NCBI GenBank assembly: GCA_050251635.1
Contig: JBFWML010000057.1
Location: 1-12,854 of the forward strand
Length of the DNA stretch: 12,854 nucleotides
DNA from: JBFWML01 sp050251635
GTDB lineage: Bacteria; Campylobacterota; Campylobacteria; Campylobacterales; SZUA-545
Reading direction: 5' to 3'
Each line of letters starts with the position of its first letter. Position 1 is the first letter of the stretch. Of the stretch, positions 5,520 through 12,854 are shown in pieces. Both the position numbers and the translations under genes were made by a program. The notes under the pieces are model-generated. The model did not search any database, was not told where the DNA came from, and saw only the letters and a program-made list of their open reading frames with translations.

Positions 5520-6374
5520 GGTTTGGGCGCAAGGGCCCAAAAGAGTTTTGAAAGCAGCCACAGCGAAAGCAACGGGAAAAGCAACGCTTCAAAGAGAAAC
5601 AGCGTAAAAAGCGTCATCAGCGAGCGCACCAGCTCTTCGCCCTGACGCTTGAGCGCCTCCAGTTTACCGGTAAACTCTTCGCCGCCCAGCCAGCCCTTGG
5701 CGCGATCGACCCAACCCGAAGCAGGCTCAGGCGTAACCAGCTCCACCTCCATCGCGCCCTTTTGCAGCTCCAGCCGATCGATCGAGTCCGCATAGCGGGC
5801 GGCCAGCAGCGCATCACCCATCTGCGCGGCCCCAAAGGCCATTAGCGGGATCATCAACCGGATAGCCACGCCGGCTATCACCAGCCTTTTGCCCCACAAA
5901 AAAAGCGTTTCGCGGTAGCGCTCCACCCACAGCGCGGCAATCATCAGCGCAATACCCGCCGCCGCAACCACGCCAAGACCCGCCATCTGCCCAATCTCCA
6001 TCAAAAGCCGCTGCGCGCCCAAGGAGGCCGAAGCCAGCAGTATCAGGTTGGAAAACCCGCTCAATAAGATCGCGCACCGGGTCAAGCGCTTCACCGATCG
6101 CCACCGTGACAAAGGGCGGATGAAGCTCCGTGCCCTGCAGAACCGACACCACCGCGTGAACGCCCCGCGCTGCGGCGTAGGTCAGGGCCGTTTTGGTCAG
6201 CGTCTCCTCCAGATAGCGCTCCGCTTGCGCATCCAGCGGCGAAAGCAAACGGTCGAAGGTCTGCTCCCGCACCGCGCCCCAAAGGGCGGCCAGCAGCAAA
6301 ACCGACAGCGCCGCCGTCCAAACCAAACGGCTTTGGCGCGAAGTTTCGAAGCCGCTCAGGGGGCCGATCGGCAT
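5510..6374 (-). pseudogene. Frameshifted gene for a multi-pass membrane protein of unknown function
   Basis: Two overlapping minus frames are halves of one protein. The first runs from ATG 6374 through MPIGPLSGFET and gives a sensible sequence to LDPVRDLIER (residue 106). It then turns into Gly/Cys-rich nonsense. The second frame becomes protein-like from FSNLILLASASLG (about 6055) to the stop at 5510. A shift of one base in CGGGTTTTCC (6059-6050) joins them; deleting one G gives DLIERFSNLILL in an intact 287-residue protein. The rebuilt protein has a hydrophobic N-terminal segment (about 17-34), then hydrophobic segments in the middle and a C-terminal one (LFTLFLFEALLFPLLSLWLL). I recall similar uncharacterised Campylobacterota proteins with LQGTE and LDPVNDLVERFS blocks. 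The ATG overlaps the dxs stop by one base (TGATG). The cause may be a real mutation or a base-call error in the G or T run. Confidence 0.7.
5522..5541 (+). terminator. Candidate terminator hairpin after the K+ channel gene
   Basis: TTTGGGC (5522-5528) and GCCCAAA (5535-5541) form a perfect 7-bp stem with a 6-base loop, three bases past the channel stop codon. There is no T run directly after it on the plus strand (AGAG then TTTT at 5546-5549), so it is a poor intrinsic terminator. It lies within the last codons of the convergent gene and could serve as an end-of-transcript structure. Confidence 0.35.
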
Positions 6375-8191
6375 CAGCGGGCCAGACGCGACGCGATCTG
6401 TTCGACGCTCAACCCCAGACTCTCCTCAATCAGCGCCGTTGTTCCGTGGGGCAAAAACGCATCGGGCAGCTCAAAACTCTCGATCGTCACACCCGAAATA
6501 CCCAGCTCGCTAAGCGCCTCCAACAAAGCCGAAGAAACGCCCCCGGCCTTGGAGGAGTCGCTGAGCACGGCCCAGCGCCCATAGGCGGCGGCCTGCCGGA
6601 GGGCCTCTTGATCCAAAGGCTTGACAAAACGCAAATCCAGCACCCCGCACGGTTGCGCCCGCGCTTCAAGCAGGGCATGAACCGCAAGCGCCTTGGCTAC
6701 GCCGTTTCCATAGCCGATCAGCAGCAGATCGCCGCCGGTTTTCAGCCACTGCGCCCGGCCCAGCTCGAAGGGAACAAAGGGGGTTGCCGCATGGGGATAA
6801 AAATTGCCTCGGGGATAGCGAAAGGCGCAGGGTTTGCCCAAACCGGCCGCAAAGCGCACCGCGTCGCGCAGGGTTGCTTCGTCGCGGGGGGCAAACAGCA
6901 CCAGATTGGGAATCAGCCGCAAATAGGCCACATCGAAGGTGCCCTGATGGGTTTCGCCGTCTTCGCCCACAATGCCGGCGCGATCGAGAGCAAACACCAC
7001 CGGGAGGTTGCCGATCGCCACATCGTGAATCACCTGATCAAATCCGCGCTGCAAAAAGGTCGAATAGAGCGTACAGAAGGGTTTAAACCCCTCCTTGGCC
7101 AGCGCGGCGCAACTGGTGACCGCGTGCTGCTCGGCGATCGCCACATCCCAGAAGCGTTCGGGAAACTCGTTCATCAATTTATCCAGCCCCGTGCCGCTGG
7201 GCATGGCGGCGGTGACGCCCACGATTTTTTCGTCCTGGCGCGCCAGCTCCAAAAGCGCTTCGGAGTAGATAGCGGTGGCGGACTTTTCGCCCCCGTTTTT
7301 GAGCGGTTTTCCGCTGTCGGGATCAAAGGGCCCTACTCCGTGCCAATGCTCATGGGTGCCTTCGGCCATCTGGTAGCCCTTGCCCTTAAGCGTCTGCGCG
7401 TGCACCACAACCGGCTTGCCCATGGCTTTAGCACGCTGCAAAATGGCGATCATGTCCTCCAGATCGTGGCCGTCCACCGGGCCGATATACTCCAGCCCCA
7501 GCTCTTCAAACAAGACGCCGGGGGTAATCAGCCGCAAGCTCTCCTCAAACCGCTTGGCCAGATAGCGGGCCGCTTCGTTGCCTTCGACCAGTTTCTCGAC
7601 CTGATTTTTGAGCCGCTGATACCACGGTCCGGCCATGGTGCGGGAGAGATAACGACTGATGGCGCCGATCGGCTTGGCGATGGACATCTCGTTGTCGTTG
7701 ATAATGATGACCATGGGATACTTGCGATCGCCCAGCTCGTTCATGGCTTCATACACCATGCCCGCGCTCATCGATCCGTCGCCAATCAGCACCACCGGAA
7801 CGCGGTTTTGCTTTTTGAGCGCGATCGCTTTAGCCGCCCCGACGGCAACGCTGATGCTCGTGGAGCTGTGGCCCGCGACGAAGTAGTCGTACTCGCTTTC
7901 GCTGGGCTTGGTAAAGCCGCAAATCCCGCCGAAGCTGCGCAGACTTTCAAAGCGCTCCCAGCGATCGGTGAGCAGTTTGTGGGCGTAGGCTTGATGGGAA
8001 ACGTCGAAAATAAAGGGGTCGTCGCCCGCCTCGAAAACCGCGTGCATCGCCACGATCAGCTCCACCGCGCCGAGCGAACTGGAGAGGTGACCGCCGTTTT
8101 GGCTGACGGTCTGCAAAATTCTGGCCCGGATGGCTTTGCACAGCTCGCCGCGCTCCTTGGCGGTCATTTCGGCTACGCGCAGGGCTCTCAC
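6374..8191 (-). CDS. dxs: 1-deoxy-D-xylulose-5-phosphate synthase
   Basis: Dxs condenses pyruvate and glyceraldehyde 3-phosphate with thiamine diphosphate, the first step of the MEP isoprenoid pathway. The 605-residue length is typical. The thiamine-binding motif runs from GDGS (137-140) to IIINDN (162-167). Other family blocks are GGHLSSSLGAVEL (33-45), FDVSHQAYAHK (62-72), GHSSTSIS (108-115), catalytic Glu354 in IAEQHAVT, and DRAGIVGEDGETHQG for substrate binding. The start is GTG 8191-8189, overlapping the fliH stop (GTGA), with AAGGAG (8204-8199) 7 bases upstream. ATG 8167, eight codons later, lacks such a site. Location directly after fliH is a conserved Campylobacterota arrangement. No lepA follows here; the next gene is the frameshifted membrane-protein gene. 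Confidence 0.96.
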   Translation of the reverse strand: MRALRVAEMTAKERGELCKAIRARILQTVSQNGGHLSSSLGAVELIVAMHAVFEAGDDPFIFDVSHQAYAHKLLTDRWERFESLRSFGGICGFTKPSESEYDYFVAGHSSTSISVAVGAAKAIALKKQNRVPVVLIGDGSMSAGMVYEAMNELGDRKYPMVIIINDNEMSIAKPIGAISRYLSRTMAGPWYQRLKNQVEKLVEGNEAARYLAKRFEESLRLITPGVLFEELGLEYIGPVDGHDLEDMIAILQRAKAMGKPVVVHAQTLKGKGYQMAEGTHEHWHGVGPFDPDSGKPLKNGGEKSATAIYSEALLELARQDEKIVGVTAAMPSGTGLDKLMNEFPERFWDVAIAEQHAVTSCAALAKEGFKPFCTLYSTFLQRGFDQVIHDVAIGNLPVVFALDRAGIVGEDGETHQGTFDVAYLRLIPNLVLFAPRDEATLRDAVRFAAGLGKPCAFRYPRGNFYPHAATPFVPFELGRAQWLKTGGDLLLIGYGNGVAKALAVHALLEARAQPCGVLDLRFVKPLDQEALRQAAAYGRWAVLSDSSKAGGVSSALLEALSELGISGVTIESFELPDAFLPHGTTALIEESLGLSVEQIASRLAR

Positions 8192-9021
8192 TCGTGGGCT
8201 CCTTCAAGAATACTCTTTTTGACCGCCAAAAAGCGGTTGTGAATCTGTGCGTCGATATTGCCCGCATCGCTGACAATCACAACGCCGCCCGGAGCCACGG
8301 CCCGATCGGCGCTCACCTTGATGCGGCCGTCCTCTCCGAGGGCTTCGGTCAGTTCGCGGGCGTGATCGGGGTGGGTTTTTAGGGTAATTTGCATCGCTTC
8401 TTTGATCTCTTCTAGAAGCGCTTTGGCCAGACTCAGCGCGATTTTGGTGCCGTTTTCTCCCACTTCGCGCTTGATCACCTCGCCGGCAATCTCCACGGCG
8501 ACGCTGGAAAGCTCCTTCTCCAACTGCCCCGCGTGCTTTTCAAAACGGCCCAATGCGTCATCGAGTTTTCTAAGCGAGTCCTCAAGCTGAAGTTTTTGAG
8601 ACTGAACTTCGCCGATAAGCCGGTTTTGCGCTTCCAGCTCCCCCGCTTTGCGGCCGTCTTCAAAGGCCCGTTTCTTCTCTTCGTTCAAGCGCTGCTCAAA
8701 CTCGCCCTCTTGCTTTTCAAGGCGCATCTGCAGCTTAATGACATGATCGCCGAACTCCTCGACCTTCTTGACCAGATTTTGCACCATGCCGCTCTCTTCG
8801 GCCTGGCGCACGCGAATGGCGCTCAAGGCTTCGCGCTCTTCGGCAGAAAGACCCGCCGGCGCAGCCGCCTGTGCGGGCGCGCCGATCACGGGGCTTTGCT
8901 GCGGCGCCTGGGGCATCGGCGAAGCGCTGTCGCGCACAGCCCGCTGGGCGTCAAAGTTTTTAAAGGCGTATTTGGCGACCTTGTGGTTTTTGACGCGCTC
9001 GGGGGTGATGATAATCTCCAT
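8188..9021 (-). CDS. fliH: Flagellar assembly protein FliH
   Basis: FliH binds and restrains the FliI ATPase and links it to the C ring during type III export of flagellar subunits. The 277-residue protein begins MEIIITPERVKNHKVAKYAF. A Pro/Ala/Gln-rich linker follows (about 33-58), then a long coiled coil (about 60-170, e.g. VKKVEEFGDHVIKLQMRLEK). A GRKAG (GxxxG-type) motif sits at 123-127 within the coiled coil. The C-terminal region (about 170-277) matches the FliH/YscL fold, with THPDH and GGVVIVSDAGNIDAQI. The start ATG overlaps the fliG stop by one base (TAATG) and the 3' end overlaps the dxs GTG, so all three are likely translated in a coupled way. The coding region is normal in composition for the operon. 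Confidence 0.92.
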   Translation of the reverse strand: MEIIITPERVKNHKVAKYAFKNFDAQRAVRDSASPMPQAPQQSPVIGAPAQAAAPAGLSAEEREALSAIRVRQAEESGMVQNLVKKVEEFGDHVIKLQMRLEKQEGEFEQRLNEEKKRAFEDGRKAGELEAQNRLIGEVQSQKLQLEDSLRKLDDALGRFEKHAGQLEKELSSVAVEIAGEVIKREVGENGTKIALSLAKALLEEIKEAMQITLKTHPDHARELTEALGEDGRIKVSADRAVAPGGVVIVSDAGNIDAQIHNRFLAVKKSILEGAHE

Positions 9022-10046
9022 TAATCAATCACCTCCTCTTCGCCGCCAATCTCGATCACGCCCGACTCGGCCAGACGCTGGACTTCATCGACAATCTTGC
9101 GCTGAGCCGCTTCGACCTCGCGCACCTTGACCGCGCCGAGGTACTGCAGCTCTTCCTGCATCGTTTGCGACGCACGCTGGGACATATTAGAAAAGAACTT
9201 GTCCTTGAGCGGATCGGAGGCGGTTTTCAGCGCCAGGGTCAGCTCTTTTTTATCCACCGTGCGCAGCACTTCGCGGATGGCCTGATTGTCCAGCTTGATA
9301 ATGTCTTCGAAGGTGAACATCATCTCTTTGATGGCATTGGCGAGCTGTTCGTCCACCTGCTCGATATACGCGAGCGTCGATTTGGAGGCTTTCGCGCCCA
9401 GACGGTTGAAGATGTCCGCCACCGCGCGAGGGCCGCCCACTTCGACCTTGTAGCTGGTGAGCGCCTCAAGTTTGCTCTCAAGCACCGTCGAAACCCGCTT
9501 GATGATCGTCGGCGAAATATCGCCCAGATTCGCCATGCGCATCGACACTTCGCCGCGCAGATCGTCGGGGAAAAGGCTCAGAGTTTCGGCGGCGGCGGTG
9601 GCGTCCATATGGGCCAAAATCAGCGCGATCGTCTGGGGGTGTTCGTTGAGAATAAAGTCCGAAAGCTGCTGGGGTTTGATTTTGGACAGATACGAAAAGT
9701 TCTGGCCCGATTGCATACTTTTGGCCAGTTTTTCCAGCACCTTGCGCGCCTCTTCGGGTCCGAGCGCCTTGTACAAAATCTCCTTGGCATACTCCATGCC
9801 GCCGCTGGAAATGTACTGGTTGGACTGGAAGATCGCGTAAAACTCCTCGAGCACCGCCATGCCCAGCTGCTTATCGACGTTCTTAGCCAGCGCGATATAT
9901 TTGGAAACCTCGGTGATTGTGTCCACATCCATATGCGCAAAGATCTGAGCGGTGACGTCTTCGCCCATCTGCATGAGGAAAATCGCGGCCTTTTCGGCCA
10001 TCGACATCTCTTCGAACTGGGTTTGTAGGTGGGGCGCTAAGGTCAT
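9021..10046 (-). CDS. fliG: Flagellar motor switch protein FliG
   Basis: FliG is the C-ring protein that receives torque from the stator and, through FliM and CheY-P, sets rotation direction. The 341-residue length is usual. The N-terminal domain (about 10-95) binds FliF. The middle domain carries EHPQTIAL (135-142), the FliM-binding EHPQ motif. MFTFEDI (243-249) is the hinge motif of the C-terminal domain. The torque helix region (about 275-310) shows the expected charge pattern, with Lys281, Arg291, Glu298, Glu299 and Arg309. The C-terminus is extended and acidic (GGEEEVID). ATG 10046 has AAGGAG (10057-10052) 5 bases upstream, overlapping the fliF stop. The order hisC-fliF-fliG-fliH-dxs places it in the central flagellar unit. 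Confidence 0.96.
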   Translation of the reverse strand: MTLAPHLQTQFEEMSMAEKAAIFLMQMGEDVTAQIFAHMDVDTITEVSKYIALAKNVDKQLGMAVLEEFYAIFQSNQYISSGGMEYAKEILYKALGPEEARKVLEKLAKSMQSGQNFSYLSKIKPQQLSDFILNEHPQTIALILAHMDATAAAETLSLFPDDLRGEVSMRMANLGDISPTIIKRVSTVLESKLEALTSYKVEVGGPRAVADIFNRLGAKASKSTLAYIEQVDEQLANAIKEMMFTFEDIIKLDNQAIREVLRTVDKKELTLALKTASDPLKDKFFSNMSQRASQTMQEELQYLGAVKVREVEAAQRKIVDEVQRLAESGVIEIGGEEEVID

Positions 10047-10055
10047 GGCGGCTCC

Positions 10056-11765
10056 TTAGAGTTTCACAAGGCTGGACTTGGAGATTTCGTCCATCAACAA
10101 AGTGGTCAGCAACGTTGAAACCTCCTGGGGCTTCTCGTCGCAGGTTTCGCGCAGACGCTCCAAAAGCACGTCATATTTGAGCTTTTCCTCATCCGCCGCG
10201 CTGCCCAGGCCCAGCTGCTGCTCGACCCGTTTTTTCATCTCGTCCAGACGATCGGTATCGTCTTCAAGCTCCTCCTCGTCAAACTCGATGCGCTTTTGCT
10301 CGACCTCTTCTTCGCTGACGGGAATCTCCAGCATCCGGTTGGCAAAGGGCGCGATGACCTTTTTATAAAAGACAAACAGGATAATCGCCGCAAAGAGATA
10401 CTTCAGCACCGGATAGAAGGGTCCCAGGTAAGCTTCAAGCTGTTTAAGCCACGCCATCTCCGGGTTGCCCGAAGGGGTGACCCCTGCGCGGAACTCGAAG
10501 TTGCTGACCGAAACCTGATCGGCCCGGGCGCCGTTGTAGCCGATACTCTGGCGCACCAGCGACTCGATCGCCGCCAGCTCGCTTTCGCTTAAAGGCAGAT
10601 ACTCCAGCTCGCCGTATTTGGGATTGCCCGACTCGTCCCGCGCGGGGCGGTAGCGCCCGTCCACCACCACGGCGGCGGTGATGCGGTTGATGGTCGCAAA
10701 TTCGCCTTTAATCTCCGAAACTTTCTTGGAAATTTCGTAGTTGACGGTGTTTTCCGACTTGGAGTACTTTTCGCGGAGACGATCGTCTTCAAGCCCCTGC
10801 ACCGGGCCGATATTGCTGACCGCGCCGGGTACGCCGCCGATTTCGCGGGGGCGGAACCCTTCGCGGCGCTCCTCCATGCTCTGCTCGCTGCGGGGGACGC
10901 TGTTGGGATCGTAGATTTCCTGAACGCTGTTACGCTGGGAAAAATCAAAGTCGATCGTCACCTTGGCGACGACCTTTTCGTTCCCGCCGAGAAACTGGCC
11001 GAGCATCTGAGTGATTTTCTCTTCATAGACCTTTTCGTAGTCGCGCTTGTAACGCAGCTGCATCCGCGCCGCCTCGCCCGCGCTGGTCATCGCATCCTCT
11101 TCGCCCAGAGGAATACCGTCTTCGTCCACCAGCCGCACGTTTTCCACCGTCAACTTCGGCACCGCCGAAGAGACCAGATGTTTAATGCCCAGCACCTGCT
11201 GGCGGCCCAGTTGCATCCCGTCTTTCATGGAGACCACCACCGAAGCGCTCGGCGGCACTTCGCGGGAGACAAAAACCGTCTCTTTGGGCAGGGCCAGATG
11301 CACCTTGGCGCTGCGCACGCTCTCCAGGCTTTCGATCGTGCGGCCCAGTTCGCCCTCCAGCGCGCGCAACAGTTTGATCTGCTGATCGAAATCGGTCGCG
11401 CCGAACTCCTGCGCGTCAAACAGCTCATAACCCGGACGCCCTTCGCGGGGGAGGCCTTGCGTGGCCATGTTCAGACGCAGGCGGTTGACCTGATCTTTAG
11501 GCACCTCGATCGTGCCCTCTTTGGGGATGCGGAACTTAACCTGCTGCGCTTCGAGCTGCTGCACCACCAGCCCCGCGTCCTTGGCGGAGAGGTCGGTATA
11601 GAGCGGCCGGTAGCCGTCGTCATAGTTTTGCGGACTGGCAAAGACGATCAAAAAAGAGAGCAAGGCCACAACGCCGATCAGCGTAGCAACAATAACGGTT
11701 TTCTGTTTGGCGTTAAAGCGCTTTTGCAGAAGATTGAGCTGTTCGACGAGGGCCTTTAAGTCCAC
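10056..11765 (-). CDS. fliF: Flagellar MS-ring protein FliF
   Basis: FliF forms the MS ring in the inner membrane, the base on which the rotor and export gate assemble. The 569-residue length is standard. TM1 is at about 23-43 (VIVATLIGVVALLSFLIVFA) and TM2 at about 451-470 (FYPVLKYLFAAIILFVFYKK). The periplasmic ring-building motifs lie between them (RLRLNMATQGLPREGRPGYE and LRALEGELGRTIESLESV). The C-terminal tail has an acidic region (483-508) and ends in the FliG-binding helix (VSTLLTTLLMDE, 549-560). The start is GTG 11765-11763 with GGAGG (11776-11772) 6 bases upstream, 3 bases after the hisC stop. It precedes fliG by a spacing that puts the fliG ribosome site on the fliF stop. Confidence 0.97.
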   Translation of the reverse strand: MDLKALVEQLNLLQKRFNAKQKTVIVATLIGVVALLSFLIVFASPQNYDDGYRPLYTDLSAKDAGLVVQQLEAQQVKFRIPKEGTIEVPKDQVNRLRLNMATQGLPREGRPGYELFDAQEFGATDFDQQIKLLRALEGELGRTIESLESVRSAKVHLALPKETVFVSREVPPSASVVVSMKDGMQLGRQQVLGIKHLVSSAVPKLTVENVRLVDEDGIPLGEEDAMTSAGEAARMQLRYKRDYEKVYEEKITQMLGQFLGGNEKVVAKVTIDFDFSQRNSVQEIYDPNSVPRSEQSMEERREGFRPREIGGVPGAVSNIGPVQGLEDDRLREKYSKSENTVNYEISKKVSEIKGEFATINRITAAVVVDGRYRPARDESGNPKYGELEYLPLSESELAAIESLVRQSIGYNGARADQVSVSNFEFRAGVTPSGNPEMAWLKQLEAYLGPFYPVLKYLFAAIILFVFYKKVIAPFANRMLEIPVSEEEVEQKRIEFDEEELEDDTDRLDEMKKRVEQQLGLGSAADEEKLKYDVLLERLRETCDEKPQEVSTLLTTLLMDEISKSSLVKL

Positions 11766-11768
11766 GGA

Positions 11769-12854
11769 TTACCTCCAGTTGGCTTTGAATCGGTCAAAGA
11801 AGCGGTCGTTTTCGGCGCTTAGGCCCATGGTGACGCGGATGGCGTTCAGCCCGTAGCTTTTCAGATCACGCACAATGACCCCCTCTTTTAAAAGCGCCTG
11901 AGCCATCTGGGTGGCGCTTTTATCTTCGGGAAAGAGCAGCGCGATAAAGTTGGTGTAGCTTTCAATATAGCCCAGCCCTGTCTCTTTAGCAAAGGCTTCA
12001 TAGCGGGCCATCTCTTTAAAGTTGTGCTCGATTCCCCTTTGCACAAAGGCTTCGTCCGCCAGCGCCTCGATCGCCGCGGCCAGCGAGAGCGTCGTGATGT
12101 TGAAGGGCGGGCGCATTTTGTGCAGCGCGGCAGTCACCGCTTTGGAGGCGATGGCGTAACCCACCCGCATCCCGCCCAAGCCGTAGGCTTTGGAGAAGGT
12201 GCCGGTATAAACGGCATTGGGAAACGTTTCGATCAGCGTTTTGGGATCGATGCGTTTTTTGGGGTCTTTGGCCGCCGCGTACTCCATATAGGCCGCGTCC
12301 ATCACCACCATCGTGTCTGGATCGACCTTTTTGAGAAACCCGAAAACCGCGTCGCAATCGAGCGCGTCGCCGGCGGGGTTAGAGGGGGTGCACAGATAGA
12401 TCAGTTTGGGTTTGTGCTGCTTCATCAAAGCTTCAAACTGACCCAGATCGTGCAGGTCGCTCTGGGTGGTGACGGTTTTGCCCCCCGCCTGCGCCGTATA
12501 GATGGCGTACATGGCAAAGGTGACGCGGTTTTGCAGCACCACATCGCCGTGTTCGAGCAGCGCATGGCTGATAAATTCAAAGATCTGATCGCTGCCCGAG
12601 CCAATAATCAGATTGCCGCTCTCCACACCGTACTTATCCGCCAGCGCGGCCTTGAGGGCAAAAAAGCTGTCGTCGGGGTAGCGGTGCATCTGTCCGGCGA
12701 GCGACGCGATCTTCTCGCGGGCTTTGGGGCTGGGGCCGAAGGGGTTTTCGTTGGAGGCCAGCTTGACCACATCCTTAGGTTCAATACCGTACTCGCGCAC
12801 CACCAGTTCGATGGGTTTGCCCGCTTCGTAGCTTTTAATCAGATCCAGTTCGTG
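11769..12854 (-). CDS. hisC: Histidinol-phosphate aminotransferase (partial, N-terminus beyond right edge)
   Basis: HisC transfers an amino group from glutamate to imidazole acetol-phosphate in histidine synthesis, using pyridoxal phosphate. The frame stays open to the right edge, adding 17 residues (HELDLIKSYEAGKPIELV) before the first in-window GTG at 12803, so the true start lies just beyond 12854. Internal motifs are LASNENPFGPSP, IGSGSDQIF (cofactor phosphate), CTPSNPAG, VVMDAAYMEY (Asp and Tyr contacts) and TGTFSKAYGLGGMRVGYA with the Schiff-base Lys and the phosphate-binding Arg. About 361 residues are visible, near the usual 360-370. hisC is followed after 3 bases by fliF, an arrangement I recall from other Campylobacterota. 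Other aminotransferases of the same fold are possible, but the motifs and the neighbours favour HisC. Confidence 0.93.
   Translation of the reverse strand, partial: HELDLIKSYEAGKPIELVVREYGIEPKDVVKLASNENPFGPSPKAREKIASLAGQMHRYPDDSFFALKAALADKYGVESGNLIIGSGSDQIFEFISHALLEHGDVVLQNRVTFAMYAIYTAQAGGKTVTTQSDLHDLGQFEALMKQHKPKLIYLCTPSNPAGDALDCDAVFGFLKKVDPDTMVVMDAAYMEYAAAKDPKKRIDPKTLIETFPNAVYTGTFSKAYGLGGMRVGYAIASKAVTAALHKMRPPFNITTLSLAAAIEALADEAFVQRGIEHNFKEMARYEAFAKETGLGYIESYTNFIALLFPEDKSATQMAQALLKEGVIVRDLKSYGLNAIRVTMGLSAENDRFFDRFKANWR

Noticed and set aside
4740..5561. 273-codon minus-strand frame opposite the K+ channel gene
   Set aside because: It is the shadow of a clearly recognised channel gene and has no family features.
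6050..6059. Programmed ribosomal frameshift in the membrane-protein gene
   Set aside because: The reading frame needs +1, and the in-frame codons CGG GTT TTC do not form a -1 slippery heptamer; an error or mutation is simpler.
6446..8242. 598-codon open frame on the plus strand opposite dxs
   Set aside because: It mirrors dxs in GC-rich coding DNA. Its sequence is rich in His, Arg and Gln with no domain-like blocks, while dxs on the other strand is unmistakable.
11769..12803. hisC starting at GTG 12803
   Set aside because: The frame and HisC-like sequence continue to the window edge, so this start only reflects truncation of the window.

Overview
The window looks like a chromosomal segment of a member of the Campylobacterota (the former Epsilonproteobacteria) with an unusually GC-rich genome. 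Two things point there. The gene order hisC-fliF-fliG-fliH-dxs is one I recall from Campylobacter, Helicobacter and Sulfurimonas. The pair rpmB followed by a two-helix potassium channel is also found in Helicobacter pylori (HP0491/HP0490). I cannot name the genus. Only the left edge (about 1-660) is AT-rich and looks acquired.

Layout from left to right. (1) 1-520, minus: the N-terminal half of an AccI-like type II restriction endonuclease, running off the left edge. (2) 521-671: an AT-rich spacer with three copies of an 8-bp sequence, a candidate promoter and a weak candidate terminator. (3) 4073 down to 672, minus: a tightly packed four-gene unit of an HDOD-domain regulator, a STAS/CheX-like multidomain protein, rpe and trpF. 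The first three junctions overlap or are nearly contiguous. (4) 4182-5519, plus: rpmB and then a K+ channel with an RCK domain, divergent from the HDOD unit. (5) 12854 down to 5510, minus: hisC (start beyond the right edge), fliF, fliG, fliH, dxs and a frameshifted membrane-protein gene. This unit converges on the channel gene, with a 10-bp overlap of the two 3' ends.

How the genes fit together. fliF, fliG and fliH make the MS ring, the rotor switch and the regulator of the export ATPase. hisC (histidine synthesis) and dxs (isoprenoid precursors) are carried in the same transcription unit. The HDOD and STAS/CheX-like genes look like a small signalling pair, possibly tied to motility, placed ahead of two metabolic genes (rpe, trpF).

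Most of the window is ordinary core genome. The points that deserve a second look are: a complete absence of AccI-type GTMKAC sites beside an AccI-like gene; a strong excess of the palindrome CGATCG; a strong in-frame internal ribosome binding site in the K+ channel gene, exactly at the pore/RCK boundary; a STAS / receiver-like / STAS / CheX architecture that seems to have lost the CheX catalytic residues; and a single-base frameshift in the membrane-protein gene. I see no clearly new multi-gene system. All counts were made by eye.
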